NCBI GenBank assembly: GCA_000467715.1
Contig: AJFK01000749.1
Span: 1-59,829 of the forward strand
Reading direction: 5' to 3'
From: Hysterium pulicare CBS 123377
Lineage: Eukaryota; Ascomycota; Dothideomycetes; Hysteriales; Hysteriaceae
DNA length: 59,829 nucleotides
The position numbers and the translations under genes were made by a program. Shown piece after piece: positions 1 through 11,932 of this stretch. The notes below the pieces were generated by a model. It saw only the letters and a list, made by a program, of their open reading frames with translations, was not told where the DNA came from and ran no database searches. Numbering within the stretch: position 1 is the stretch's first letter; each line of letters starts with the position of its first letter.

Positions 1-732
1 AAGGTCCGCGAACTTGCGAGAAAACAGCCAGCTGTGTTTTCGGTGAAATTCGGGCATACGGAGATCTTGAACCAGCCTCCACAGGAACTCTACCCAGATA
101 CTGCCTATCTGTGGAAGGAGCATGAGTTCACAGCGGAGTACTTAGTTCACGACGTAGATCCCAGAGATACCAATCGTTACATTGCCACGTACGGTGAACG
201 CCACCGCGAGCATGTAGAAGCTCGAACACGCAAGGAGGCAGAAATTAGGAGTGCCGTTGACCAGTTGTTGGCATATATCCGAGACTGGAAGGAGGAGTTG
301 AGTCGTCCGCAAGTTTCTCCAGACCCAGACGAGACGATTTCTCCGGACGTGATCTCGGCTACGGCTCGCTGGGCTGGCGCAGCGGAGTCAGCGGTCGGGC
401 CTCAGGGACCGAGCAAGCGAAAGAGACGTGAGCATACTCATTCATCGACTGTTCGGGATGATCGTGTTCCGAAGCGAGTTAGAGGACCTTCTATCCCGAA
501 TGAGGCCCCTACATCTCAGCCAGTTTACCTACCTCAATGGATGAGGGAAGTACAGCAAAGACACGGATACTTTGGTGAACAAGTATCACAGGATATGCAG
601 CAGACCAACTACGGCCACCGTCCGCAGACGAGCGCTTCACAGTCATCGACCAAGCGGGGTAGAGATGAGGATGAAGTTCCAATCCAGAACCCTCACCCGT
701 TCAAGCGGACAAAGGGCGAGGGATTCAAGTGA
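1..732 (+). CDS. 3' end of an unrecognised gene (partial, cut by window edge)
   Basis: The reading frame is open from base 1 and ends with TGA at 730-732, giving about 243 residues of a protein whose start lies outside the window. The first part (about residues 1-100 of the fragment) is charged and probably helical, with a run rich in Glu, Arg and Lys (EARTRKEAEIR). The rest is polar and low in complexity. It contains basic clusters (KRKRRE; KRGR followed by acidic residues; PFKRTK) that resemble nuclear localisation signals. No catalytic motif or known domain was recognised. The length of uninterrupted frame and its biased composition argue that it is coding. A nuclear, largely disordered C-terminus is a guess. 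Confidence 0.5.
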   Translation, partial: KVRELARKQPAVFSVKFGHTEILNQPPQELYPDTAYLWKEHEFTAEYLVHDVDPRDTNRYIATYGERHREHVEARTRKEAEIRSAVDQLLAYIRDWKEELSRPQVSPDPDETISPDVISATARWAGAAESAVGPQGPSKRKRREHTHSSTVRDDRVPKRVRGPSIPNEAPTSQPVYLPQWMREVQQRHGYFGEQVSQDMQQTNYGHRPQTSASQSSTKRGRDEDEVPIQNPHPFKRTKGEGFK

Positions 733-2173
733 ACATTGAACGGGGCTGAGAGTGGGAAAGTGTCAAGTACGCCTAAGTCTTGAACAAGAGAGTCTGAGAA
801 TGGGTTGTAATTGATAAAACCACGTATCTTATACATTCAGTTTCAAGTGAATCATCAACAATGATGACCAGATTCAAGAATAAGAGCAACATCCACTATG
901 CAGTCAAGGGAGGAAAGACCATTAGCTCCTTCTGCCGAGGTAAATCGTGTTCTGTAGATTATGTTCACAGTCCTATTGAATTCAGATTTGGCCTTTGTGG
1001 ACGATCCCGTGCTTCACATACGCTGGTTCGAGTGATGCAAGTCTGCTTTCTAGTTGGTTTTTCCTTTATCCGCTCGATTTGGACTCCAATTTGGCCAGAC
1101 TATTTCCATCATCGAGATCTTGCTACTCCGGATCATGACTGAAGAAAACGCAGCATGGTTGAGAGCGCAAACAGCGAGCATAAAATATTAAGTAGGACTA
1201 GATAGGAGGATTCAATCATCTATTTTCCCCTCAAAAACCAGCGATTTGTGAAAGTACTAACCAAAAATTGCCAAAGCATCTCGATGGAAGGCAGAACAGC
1301 GACCACCTAGCCATCGGACTAAGCTAAACAGATGTAAAGCGAGACATGCTGCTCAATGAGTGAATGGAGATGGCGTTGTGATTGACTGTGGAGATGGAAG
1401 ATGTTGTCGGACGCGTGCGGAATTGAATTGCCACCATGCTTTGTTGGGACTAGTCAAATCATTTGTACGACCATTCTACCACCTAGATAGACTCCAGGTT
1501 CCAAGAGCAATAGGAGCAGAAGAACCCTCGGACATCAACAAATACACGGCACGACAGAGCAACACAAGCAAGTCGATGGCTACGGCCTCCCTTCGCCCAT
1601 TGTTTCCAGCGATCCCAAGTGGCTTTTCGCAGATGCACGGAGTGGAGTATCAAGCCAAGCGTCTGCTCACGGTCTTCTCTCTATGCGTGCCATGTATTTA
1701 TGTATGCGAGTTGGTAAGTGGATTCCGAGGTATCAACATTCACCTCCTGGCATACATTCCCAAGAGCAGGATCTATGAAGTACCACGACGAGATGCGTGA
1801 TCTTCTCGCACAATCACGTCCGGAATCTTTCCAGAACACTTTCTTTCCCCACCACTGGCAATGATACCTTAAAGCAGCTTGAGCAAGATGCACCGTTCGC
1901 ACATTATACACAGTACAAAATCACTCGAGCCTTGAGAGCAGACCCAAGGTGTTCGCCACCGATGATCAACCCAGACTGTTTCTCCGAGGATCCCAAGCCT
2001 TATCGAGACTCCCGTCGCTTATCTGGAGTCCAGCCCAATCGTCTTATCTTTGGTCGTCCTGGCTCAGTGCCGACAACCTGCGCTCGGAGTAGTCAAGTTG
2101 ATAAAAGCTTCATATTCAACCCAAGCCGTTATGGATTCCACCTCTTACGTCTACACAGCGGGTATGATACACC
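733..2173. other. Intergenic region, no supported gene
   Basis: About 1.4 kb between the partial left-edge gene and the old-yellow-enzyme gene. Only short unrelated frames are present (for example 861-1142 and 1360-1800), with no recognisable protein and no consistent splicing. It should contain the promoter of the downstream oxidoreductase. I see no repeat or RNA gene in it. Confidence 0.5.
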
Positions 2174-3677
2174 ATGTCTGCGACAGCGACCCGAGAAAAG
2201 ACGACGTCCAATGCCGCCTCTCTCGAGACGATTGAAACCATTGAGACGCCACTGAAGTTGCCATGCGGCTTGGTGTTGCCTAATAGACTTGTCAAATGCC
2301 CCATGCAAGAGACTCTTGCTCAGCAGCCCTTCTTCGATCCACCAGTCGCCACCTTCTCCAACCTCTACTCGAAATGGGCCAACGCAAAGTATGGTCTGCT
2401 CATCACAGGCCAAGTGCAAGTCGACATTCGGTTTCTCTCTGTCCCAGGTGATGTTGTCACCCATGAGAAGTCCCTTGAGTCACCACACATCGAGAAATGG
2501 AAGCAGTGGGCAGCCGTCGGTAAGGCCCAGGGTACCCCGTGCATCGTCCAACTTGCCCATCCTGGCCGCATGAGTCCCGCCGGAGCAGGCATGCGACCTG
2601 CCGATATGCCCACCATGTGTCCATCTTCAGTACCCGTGAAGCTTGGCGATAGCTGGCTCGACAAGCTCGTAAGTTCTCACGTGATACTACCACACTCAGA
2701 CTACCTAACCAATACAGGCTCTATCCAAACTCCTCGGCATGCCCAAAGAGATGACTATCGCCGAGATCGACACCGTCGTTTCTCTCTTCAAACACGCTGC
2801 GCTTGTCGCCAGAACCGCCGGCTTCGATGGCATCCAGCTCCACGCCGCGCACGGCTTCCTCCTCTCCCAGTTCCTCTCCCCCTACACCAATCGCCGCACC
2901 GATGACTACGGTGGCACTCCCGCCAAACGAATGAAGTTGCTGCAGCGCCTCGTCGCCGAAATCCGTGCAGAGCATCCCCAGCCTTTCTGCCTCTCCGTAA
3001 AGCTGAATTCAGCCGACTATATGCCCAAATCCGGCGGAGGTCTGGAGACAGACGAAGGCCTCGAGCAGGTGCGCTGGCTGGTTACTTGCGGCATGGTTGA
3101 TTTTGTTGAGATCAGCGGAGGCAATGCCGAGCAGACAAGCTCTAAACTCCACGGCAGCTTTGGCACCAAGACGATGGAGAAGGCCCCCGAGCGCTCGTCT
3201 ACGACCCGAATCCGCGAAGCCTATTTTACGGATTTTGCGGAGCGCGTCCAAAAGCTTGATAGCGGCGTACCGATTCAGCTGAGTGGGGGGTTTAGGAGCC
3301 GTAATGGAATGGCAGATGCTCTGGATAGTGGGGTGTGCCAGCTTATTGGGTTGGGAAGGGCTGCTGTACTGGAGCCGGAGTTGCCACGAGAGGTGCTACT
3401 CAATAAAGAGGTGAAGGATGATGAGGCTATGGCGAAATCACATATTGTGCGAGGGCAGTGGTTTGCGAATATGATCCCCGTAAAGGTTGTCGGTAGTGGA
3501 TTGAGTATCCAATTCTTTTATCACAATATGCGAAGGCTGGGGAAGGGATTGAGGAGTGAGCCGAATTTGAGTATCTTGGGTATGCTATGGGCAGAGACAG
3601 TGGAGATGGTGAGGGCAGGTTTCGGAAGTGTTGTGGGAAGAATTTTGCAGAGTTCAAAACTCTACAAACAAGAGTAG
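2174..3677 (+). CDS. NADH:flavin oxidoreductase, old yellow enzyme family
   Basis: Two exons, 2174-2668 and 2718-3677, separated by a 49-nt intron (GTAAGT...ACAG), give 484 residues. It is an FMN-dependent TIM-barrel enzyme of the OYE family, which reduces activated C=C bonds with NAD(P)H. Visible family features are an N-terminal PLKLPCGLVLPNRLVKCPM segment (start of the barrel), QLAHPGR, the flavin/substrate His pair in HAAHG (H207 and H210) and, directly after it, the signature LSPYTNRRTDDYGG. VEISGGN follows near residue 300. The chosen ATG sits in a good context (caccATG) and directly precedes the barrel. The C-terminal ~80 residues after the barrel are common in fungal members. The gene converges with the cellobiohydrolase gene. 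No pathway partner is adjacent, so the physiological substrate is unknown. Confidence 0.9.
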
Positions 3678-4345
3678 ATTTGGGGAGGTGAGTGTCCCTT
3701 CAGCTTAGCACGGTGTTAGGATGATTAGGTTCGATTTAGTTCACTAAGCTTTGGATGTAGGCTTGCTCTGGGGTTGTAGTTGAAGTGTGTTTGTTCTGAT
3801 GTTGGCTCTATCTACATAGTGCTGTCGAAGCTCTTCCATCTATGGTATTGCTCCATATTTTGCACGCTTTCCGTAACAACATCCACATGTCGATTCTCTT
3901 TATGCAGCACTGGTTTTGGCTACCCAATACACCTTTTTAGGCTCACCGGATTTCTGATGAGTAAGGCTACACGCATCCTGACTACTATGTACTACAATCT
4001 GGCTTGAATTGATTCCAGATCGGCAGAACCAAATCTCCTATTCGTGCGACATGCACCTGCACTATAAGTCTAGAAAGTACCAATTTCATGTAATACTGTC
4101 TAAATAGCCTCAATCATATTTCACGCCTGGTACGACCCGCCCCCGAAATCATCGATCTATGATACTCCGTGCGATGCATGGGTCAAGATGATCACTTATT
4201 TCAATGGAAAGGCACCTCACAGGATACTGGTTTTTAACGAACGGCACATATATGCAATAGAGCATACGCATTCAATCTCTACCACTTTTTTGAGCACTGC
4301 CACCTCTCACACCACATATGATATATCCAGCAAGTGATTATTTAT
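3678..4345. other. Convergent intergenic region, no gene seen
   Basis: About 670 bp between the 3' ends of the oxidoreductase (+) and the cellobiohydrolase (-). It is AT-richer than the flanking genes and presumably carries both 3' untranslated regions. The small frame 3780-4007 has no recognisable features. No repeat was noticed. Confidence 0.5.
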
Positions 4346-5817
4346 TTATTTACCAGCGCTGAAGGTGGAGTTGATGGGGCCACTCTTGATGTTGGAATAG
4401 ATGACGGTAGCGCTGGCCGACTTAGACTCAACATCAGCGGGGACGCCAGAGCTGGTCTCGCAGGTACCACGGCCAATTCCGGGGGTAGAGGCGTCCTTGT
4501 CGGTAGGATAGGTTGAGTCGAGCCAGAGCATATTGGAGTAGTGGTCGTCCCAGAGCGACATAACCAAAACCATACCCTTGTCAAGAGCGGATGCCATACC
4601 GGCCATGCCACCCTTCTCCTTGAAGGTATATCTGTCACCAAACACTTGTTTCTGAGCATCGCAGAATGCGGTGGTGATGGAGTTGCCAGTGACGCCAGCA
4701 ATCTTGGACTGCGAGTTGGGAATGACCTTTCCGCCTTGAACATAGAAACGTTTAATCTCCATGTCGGCGCCGGTGCCGATGAATTGGGTCACGACGGTGA
4801 ATTTCTTGCTGGTGTCCACAGTCTTTCCCTTGCCGTAGAAATCGTGGTCACCCATGCGGTAGGAGTTAAAATCACAGCCATCAGGGTCGCAAACACCGGC
4901 GTATCGATCAGCGGAGTAGGTTCCACCGCATCCGTCGCCATCACATCGCGATTGCTCAATCGTGGTGCACGAATGAGGGGTGACTGCAGCAGAAACGGAG
5001 TTGGCCTCCCAGATGTCCATCTCGGCGCAGCATGAGCCGTGGCCACCAACACCTGCGTTCGGATCGTTGGAAGACGCCTTCCAGTTTTCCATATTGCCCT
5101 AAATAGAAGCCCAGTGAGCGTTGATTCGAATGGCATGATCAATGCACCATTGCTTACCTCTCCGTTGATAAACTTGAGATCACGGGGGCACTGCGCATCA
5201 CAGTATCCGGTTCCGTACTTCGCACCAGCCTTGTTGGTCGAGTATTTCTTCATGCCACCATCAGCATCCATGGACACAAAGTAGAGAGCTCCGTTCAATC
5301 CACAAGGGAGATTGGAGACATCCACATCGAAGGTAAATTCTTGATTCGTGAGCTTGAACATCTGGTAGCTAGAATCATCTGCCATAAGGTAGGTACGGGA
5401 TCCAATGTTGGTGGCGTAAGAACCCTTTGTTACGAAGGTCAACGTCAAAGCGTTACCGCTAGTTGTGATACCATATGTAGCCTTGTAGTCTGCTCCATCA
5501 ACAGCGCAGTTCGTGGCACAGGCCTTGTTGTCGGCGCAGATAGTTGAGTTCCACGTGTTTCCAGTGTAGCAATTGGTATAGCTTTTCTCAATTAGTGAGT
5601 GGGCCACAGCATAGCAATATACCACTTACCCAGTCTTGGTGTGCAACCAACGCCAATTGGCATCAATGGTAACCTTCCCTTGCTTCGTTGTGCAACTGCC
5701 TGAACCACTGCATTGTTGAAATGACATGGAAGGGTGGGTCTCGGTCTGCTGTGTTCCGACCAATTGGCCTTGAGCCACAGCAAGAAGCGACGAGGCGATA
5801 GCAAGAGCTCGATACAT
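4346..5817 (-). CDS. GH7 cellobiohydrolase (CBH I type, no cellulose-binding module)
   Basis: Three exons on the minus strand, 5817-5630, 5581-5158 and 5098-4346, with introns of 48 and 59 nt, give 454 residues. The enzyme is secreted and cleaves cellobiose from the reducing ends of cellulose with retention of configuration. A signal peptide ([17 protein letters not shown]) is followed by a mature N-terminus beginning [12 protein letters not shown], as usual for GH7. The catalytic motif EMDIWEAN gives nucleophile E230, D232 and acid/base E235. NWRWLH, TNCYTGN, the many Cys residues and the tunnel segment [19 protein letters not shown] all fit the family. The protein stops soon after the catalytic domain ([10 protein letters not shown]), so linker and CBM1 are absent, which is a common variant. 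The start is fixed by the signal peptide. Confidence 0.96.
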
Positions 5818-5875
5818 GATGATTTCTCGGCGATCGTTTGACTGATGGAATTCGAACGGAAACGGAGCGCATTGA

Positions 5876-6163
5876 AATCTTATATGTAGCCTCTCTGCCA
5901 CAGCGTGGCGCTGTTCCGATATCCAATCTACCAATCCCTCTTTGGATGCGGGGCTAGGCCATCTGCATCGGTGGGAGTTTGATGGGCAGACGGATCGACG
6001 GGAAAATGTATTTAATGACCGTTGTCGATGTGTCCAGCACTAGGTCATACTGGAGAGTAGTATTATGGGCTTAATTTTGTGATTTTCTGAGATGACCAGT
6101 ATTCGGCACAAAGAATTTGCGCGGCGATCTCCCCCGGTATTGCTTTTACGTCTTGCCGCGGGG
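5876..6163 (-). promoter_or_regulatory. Putative cellobiohydrolase promoter with TATA box and carbon-control sites
   Basis: Upstream of the minus-strand ATG at 5817 there is a TATA-like ATATAAG at about 5879-5885, roughly 65 bp before the start codon. Further upstream are a GGCTAG (5952-5957, matching the XlnR/Xyr1-type GGCTAR core) overlapping a GCGGGG (5948-5953). CCCCGG (6132-6137) and GCGGGG (6158-6163) are also present. The last three match the SYGGRG consensus of the carbon-repressor CreA. Such short sites arise often by chance. Their clustering before a cellulase gene makes induction on plant polymers and glucose repression likely but unproven. Confidence 0.4.
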
Positions 6164-8990
6164 ATCTACCGGGAGGTGATTTAGGGACACCGTTAGAGCC
6201 ATCCAGGAGATTATCATGTCTAAGATGTCAATAGGCAGGTGATATCTGAACCTGAAAACTTTGATTCCCATGGGAACAACCAGCGGTTGATTGGAGACGT
6301 CAGATCGATTGAAATGAATCTTGATGAAAGCCAAGCCAGATTTGCATAAAAGGCAAATTGTACCCAAGAGGAAGTATGAAAATCCTCGACAGAGGGCACA
6401 TGCAGGCGCGTCATAATCTTTGCGATACAAAGTAGGGATCCGTGGTCATATCGGTTGAGGCGGAAAGAGATCCTTTGCGAAAGGGGGTAAAGTCAGGTAC
6501 CGACAGGAATGCAGAGGAACATCTGATCTTACCATTCTCAATACCCGGTGCTTTTCAGTTTCACAACATGATGCACGAGCCGCCCAGATGGTATCGGATT
6601 GCATTTGGCAAGGATACATGGGGACTTCGGTCTATCATTGGTGATAATCCTCGTATGGACTTGCTGATAGGACGGGTGACGAGAAATTTGTGCTCGCAAA
6701 GACATTATTTGTGCAGCCAAAGCGTATGCATCGAATTATCATCGGGAGACAAGTTTCTGGAAGAATTCCATGAGCATGATTGTTGTTTCAGACAGGAAGG
6801 CGGAATAAAGCATCTACTCAGCGAGTCAGATGTCGTGTTCTTTGACCTACTTCGTCAAACATATGTAGGAATAAATTGAAGGCCGTCGTTCCATATGGAG
6901 ACTTTAGAAACCGTTAGATGAAAGTTAGTCAGGGTGCTAGGTGTGACATTGTGCGATAGGTTGGGGTTGATTCAGGCTTACCCTCAGCACTATATATATG
7001 CGGGGGAAACAAGCATTCTCCACATTCTTCCCCAGCGCACCACGGAAAAAACATGCCGCATGCATCCGCGTGGCTTCGACTTCGATAGACTTAGAATGTT
7101 CGCTCATGCTTCTCTTGCAGAGTGCGGATCCACCAAAGCATCACTGGTCTGAGGAGGAATTTTCGAAGTGGTCGTAGGTTATGCGACACGAAGCCGTACC
7201 AGATCGCCGATGGTGATGACAAGAGTGAAATCGTCAGGATGAATATCCTAATTCGCGTAGATTGAGGGGTGCGACATGTATCCCGAAAGCCCTAGGCGAC
7301 GTCCCCAGATGTTCGTAGAGAGTTTAGACGGCGCCCGCAACGGTAAATGGAGTGTGGTGACACCAGCAGGGCAGGCCATGATTGCATGATATCGGCGAAC
7401 GATATCAGAATTAACCAGCCAATAGCCAAGAGCGTTAGTGTCGATAATGTAAGACGGGTCCACCTAGGTCCTGGTCTCTAGACGATGGAATCTGTCGTTG
7501 AAGTCACACAGGAGTTATGCCGGGACCAGAGAGTCGAAATGCGAGAGGTGGAATCCAGAGAGTTGAAGAGGCGGGGTCGCTCGAGAGATGCATCGTGACT
7601 AGCCCTCCGGCCAAACTCCAAGGATAGAGTTGCATTGATGACCAGCCGCGTAACGGGATCTCCGACTAGATCTTGGAGAGATCTCGAGTGAGGCTCTTTC
7701 GACCCAAAAAATGCGACTTCACTCCATCTTAAGTAAGGCACTCAGCCCGTCGAGGGCAACAGTCTCAGTGCAACTGTAGCGGCTCTGCGGAGCGGCTAAA
7801 AGCAAATCGGCTTGGCGGCCATGTTCATCAAAGCGGATTCTCATTCAGAAGTCGAAGAAAGAGACGCTTTGATCGTGTTGCTCAAGCATTGCATAGTATG
7901 TTCAACCTAGGTACTGGATGGCGATAAATTTGATAGAAAAAGCACCTGTGTGGTGTGGAGAAGCCGAGCACAGATCTTATAAGGTATAACTGAGCTCTAT
8001 TAAGACGAATGCGCCTGGATAGACAAATCATCAGCGGTTGCATTATATGTGCGTTTGGTTTAGCCACACAGAGCGTGGCTTTGGTTCTTGGAACTGGCGA
8101 TGGAAGATGAATGGAAGTTTTTAGATGGTCTTGGCGTGTTCCATCATTAGAGGCATCGCGGAAGGGTAAACCGGGTAAGTATGCAGATCAATCTCAAGCT
8201 GCTGTTGGTCAAGCATGTCGTACAGCCAAGAAGAGCATACAAGACGTTCCGGGCTCGATGTGTACAAGTATGATGTACTGAAGTAATCAATTTGCGGCGC
8301 GATGATGCCGGTGGAAAGGGGAGCGTAGGTTGCCATTGATGAAATAGAATGCGTATTCTGCAAACTTTGGGACTATCCGTCGATGCAAAGCCCTCGATGT
8401 AAAGGGGCGAGAGTGAGGTATTCTTCGAAACATTGAGAAGAATGTGGATGACTGGGGAGCGGGAGGGAGGGAGCTTTAGACGCAGCTATCCGAGGAGGTA
8501 GATCCACCTGGACACTGGACCGACGACTGCGACACGTGATTGAGGCCGAAAAGTGGAAATCCATATTGATGAATTGTCTATCTGCTTCCCAACTACAGGT
8601 CCAACTGTTAGATCGATTTCCTTATAGTACACGTTTGGAGGTAGCGTAAAAGTTTGCCGTTCCTGCGTCTTCAACGTATTAAATCCTAGGTACATGCATA
8701 CACAACTATGCACAACGCGTGTTCCTTGAAGATGCCGCTATGGACATCTTCACCTTCGCCGTACCTTTGAAGTGTCATCCCGATCTCCTCGGATGTATAA
8801 TCAGACCAAACTCGACCAGAGGCTGATGATCGTAATGGCTTACGTACACTCCGGTCTTACCCCCGACCTCCGTGTCAGATGTCCGATCCGTCCTCAGACG
8901 TTATCATCTCCGTCTTGTCCAACGTACAGCACCGCCTTGTCCGGCCTGCAACCCCAAAGCCGCTTTCTTTGTCAATAACATCCGTACGAC
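6164..8990. other. Large intergenic region, no supported gene
   Basis: Nearly 3 kb between the divergent cellobiohydrolase and Zn2Cys6 regulator genes. Several frames of 60-145 codons occur on both strands (the longest at 6442-6879, +). None shows a recognisable domain, signal peptide or splice-joined continuation. A diverged pseudogene cannot be excluded. No repeat structure was obvious. Confidence 0.45.
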
Positions 8991-11712
8991 ATGTCCACCA
9001 GGAGTGCTGAGTCCAGGTCTAATTCCCCCGATGCGTCGCCCGAGAAGCGGGCGAGTAAGAAGCGTAAGGTCCTCTCCTGCTATGCCTGTCGCAATAGAAA
9101 GATGAAATGTGATCGCGTCTATCCGGTATGCGGTCGCTGTCAAAGAACCGGACGAGCAGATACCTGCACCTACGATCCGAGGCTTCTTGAGCCCGTCAGT
9201 GGTGATGGAGCTACCGAGTCGGGTGGTGGAACTGCGGCTAGGGGCTTGCATCTACAGAGCGAACAACCCATCCAAAACGGGGCAATGCTTTCAAATTTAC
9301 CGGGCTCCAGCATTCCAGATTCGGTCACGTGGAAGATGCGGATGCAAGAAAGGCGCATTGAATTACTCGAAAAGAAGCTCGCCGCTTCGAACCAGGGGAG
9401 AAACGGTCTCTATCTCATTCCTCCATCCTCGCGTCTCGAAGACACCGACCTCGGGGACAATGAACCTGTAATGAAAGAAGCTATGGCTTTCAGGGGTAAA
9501 AGTTTCAAGACTCGATTCCACGGGTCCACAAGCCCTTTTGCCTTTATTGGCCAGGTATGTTTCGATTTCTCACCCGCATCCAAGGGGCCATGGAGACAAG
9601 ATTTTGCAGAAAGGCAAATCAGTATCAGAAGCTCCCGGCAACCGCATACAATACAACTTGTATCAACCGAAGTGGTCATGAAGTCTGACTATTTACTAGT
9701 TCCCCGAGCTGCAAGAGTTCACCCGACAAGCTGTGCTCATCGACTCGTCCATGGCACGCATAAGATCTGACTTCAAATCCTTCCGCTGGCGGCGCAAAGG
9801 CGCCAAGGACAAAGCACTTGCAGTCAGCGACGCCGATATTCTGGCTTTGATCCCGGAAAAGCCTATCGTCGATGAGCGGGTGACACTCTACTTCCAGATG
9901 TGCGAGACTACCTATCGCATCTTGCACGCTCCGTCCTTCTGGAAACAGTACCAAGAATTCTGGACAGACCGCGAAAATGCGCCACCGAGTTTCTATGTTA
10001 CCATACTTCTCGTTAACGCGATCGCGAGAAATCTTTCTCCGAACGGGGAAGCGAGTTTCGTTGGCGATAGCTCCTCTGGACGGGAGGCTGCAGCGGCATG
10101 GATTGATGTCTGCGATGCGTGGAGTCAGCGCCAAAGCCGCAAGCATCTCACCCTTGGATTCTTCCAAGTACAGTGCTTATCGCTGATTGCTAAACGAGTG
10201 AACAATGCCAAGATGAAACAGGACTGGGTTTACGCTGGCGACCTCATTAGGTTGGCCATGGCGGCTGGTATGCATCGCGATCCATCTTTCCTCGCAATGC
10301 GAAGGACTTCGGAGTTTTCGAAGGAGATGAGACGACGCATATGGGCTACCATCATGGAGTTGGAACTCCAAAGCTCCATAGATATTGGGTTACCATCAAC
10401 GATATGCGGACTGGACTACGACTGTCCACCACCTGCAAATGTGGACGACGAAGCATTCACCAAAGAGTCTGAGGAAGCTCCCCAAGCGAAACCGGTAGAC
10501 CATTTCACGTCGACGTCGTACCTCTTTTACAGCCAAAGGAGTCTGGCTCTTCGCTCCCACCTAATGTACCTCATCAACAGCCCGACCTCCCAGTTAAACT
10601 ATTCCGACGTCCTACATTACGACTCCCAGATCACCTCTCTCCTAGCCGAGATACCTCCCTGGGACGATGCCGCCATGCTTCCTCGCGCCTTTCTAGACCT
10701 CCAACTCCGGCAATTCCTCCTGATTATCCACCGCCCGTTTGCCAAACTGGCTGCTACAAATCAACGCTACAGCTACTCATTCACAGCCTGCATCAGCGCC
10801 GCAAGCACGATGGTCTCTCTCCACGACAGCCTAGTCACCTCAGGAATCCACATCCTAAACCTCACACGCACCGACATGTTCCGCATCTCTCTCGCGATTG
10901 CCCAGGCTGTCTACACGAATTCAACTCCGAGCATAGAACCTGGGCCCCAAGCCGCGGCAAATCCGAGTTTGAACGCACTTCCATTTGATCATCACGATCA
11001 TCACGATCATCACGATCATCACGATCATCACGACCACCATGATCATCATGAGCACCATAAACATCACGACCATCGTGAATGTCATGACCGTCAAGGGCCC
11101 CGAAACATGCTCAAATTTCCTTTTGTACCCACAGGCGTAACACTTCATCTGGCCCGGATCCCACAAGGCGACATCCTCTTAACAGCCCTTGGGACCGCCT
11201 CCCTCGCCCTCCTCGAAAAAGCTCTCGCGCTCCAAGAAGACAAGATGATGCGATTAGGGACGGGCTACATGGAGTACTGGCTCATGGCCGCCGCTATAGG
11301 GATCATGCCATCAGCCTCGATCTCCGTCACCGAAGCCGACGAGATGAAGTCCAGAGGCCACATAGCAATCGATCGCTTGACACGCCTCTGTTTCAAGGTC
11401 CTCGCGCTACAGGAAGAGCAGACTGGAGACTTTGCGGAGAAATTGAGAAACGGATTGAGTGCGATGAATACGCCTCGTGACCTTCCCACGCCCGGGCTAT
11501 CGGCGTCGGGGGCAACGGGCTCGACACCGGCCATGGGGACGCAGGATATTCCAATGCATACCGAGGGTTCGACTGGGTTTACGCCGTTTACTTTGCCGGA
11601 TGGAGGTGGGATGCAGATGGGGCAGGAAGGCTTTGCCGGGTTTGGAGATGTGGATCTGAGTGGGTGGACTTTCCCGGACTTTTGGGCTTTTGATATTGGT
11701 GGAGATACATGA
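8991..11712 (+). CDS. Zn2Cys6 transcription factor with fungal-specific TF domain and His/Asp repeat
   Basis: Two exons, 8991-9554 and 9700-11712, joined across a 145-nt intron (GTATGT...ACTAG), give 858 residues. The N-terminal binuclear zinc cluster has Cys30, 33, 40, 47, 50 and 59 with the usual 2-6-6-2-8 spacing and basic residues before it (KKRK). A short coiled-coil-like linker (RMQERRIELLEKKLA) follows at about residue 120. The central part is the fungal-specific regulatory domain (around residues 225-420), including EMRRRIWATIMELELQ and a DIGLPS segment. Unusually, about residues 618-647 are almost purely Asp and His, encoded by a GATCATCAC repeat. The C-terminus is Pro/Gly rich and may be the activation region. 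The start codon precedes the zinc cluster closely. Its target genes are unknown, and a role in cellulase control is only suggested by the divergent GH7 neighbour 3.2 kb away. Confidence 0.92.
10987..11076 (+). repeat. In-frame GATCATCAC microsatellite coding a His/Asp tract
   Basis: Five perfect copies of the 9-mer GATCATCAC (10987-11031) are followed by degraded copies to about 11076. They lie inside the regulator's second exon and encode (Asp-His-His)n. The unit length is a multiple of three, so copy-number change would keep the frame. Confidence 0.95.
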
Positions 11713-11932
11713 TGAAGAAGCAGTTGACCGTGTTCACCTTCTGATAGGCTAGATGGCGTGGTTGGTGACCAAATCGCAATATCAATTGCTTGAAGTTGTA
11801 ATGTAGGCTCTCGGATAGATAATGTTTGATGGTCAACCAAATACATGGTAGATCCTACTGTGAAAGATGCAAAATGAATATCCCAGCCTTTAGCACGTTC
11901 CTACACAGCATATAGGTATGCCGCCTTTTCGC

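Noticed and set aside
2174-3677. Old-yellow-enzyme gene as part of a biosynthetic cluster
   Set aside because: Such enzymes occur in ergot and other pathways, but no pathway gene is adjacent here.
6442-6879. Plus-strand frame of 145 codons in the cellobiohydrolase-regulator gap
   Set aside because: No recognisable domain, no splice-joined extension and ordinary composition; frames of this length occur by chance on both strands nearby.
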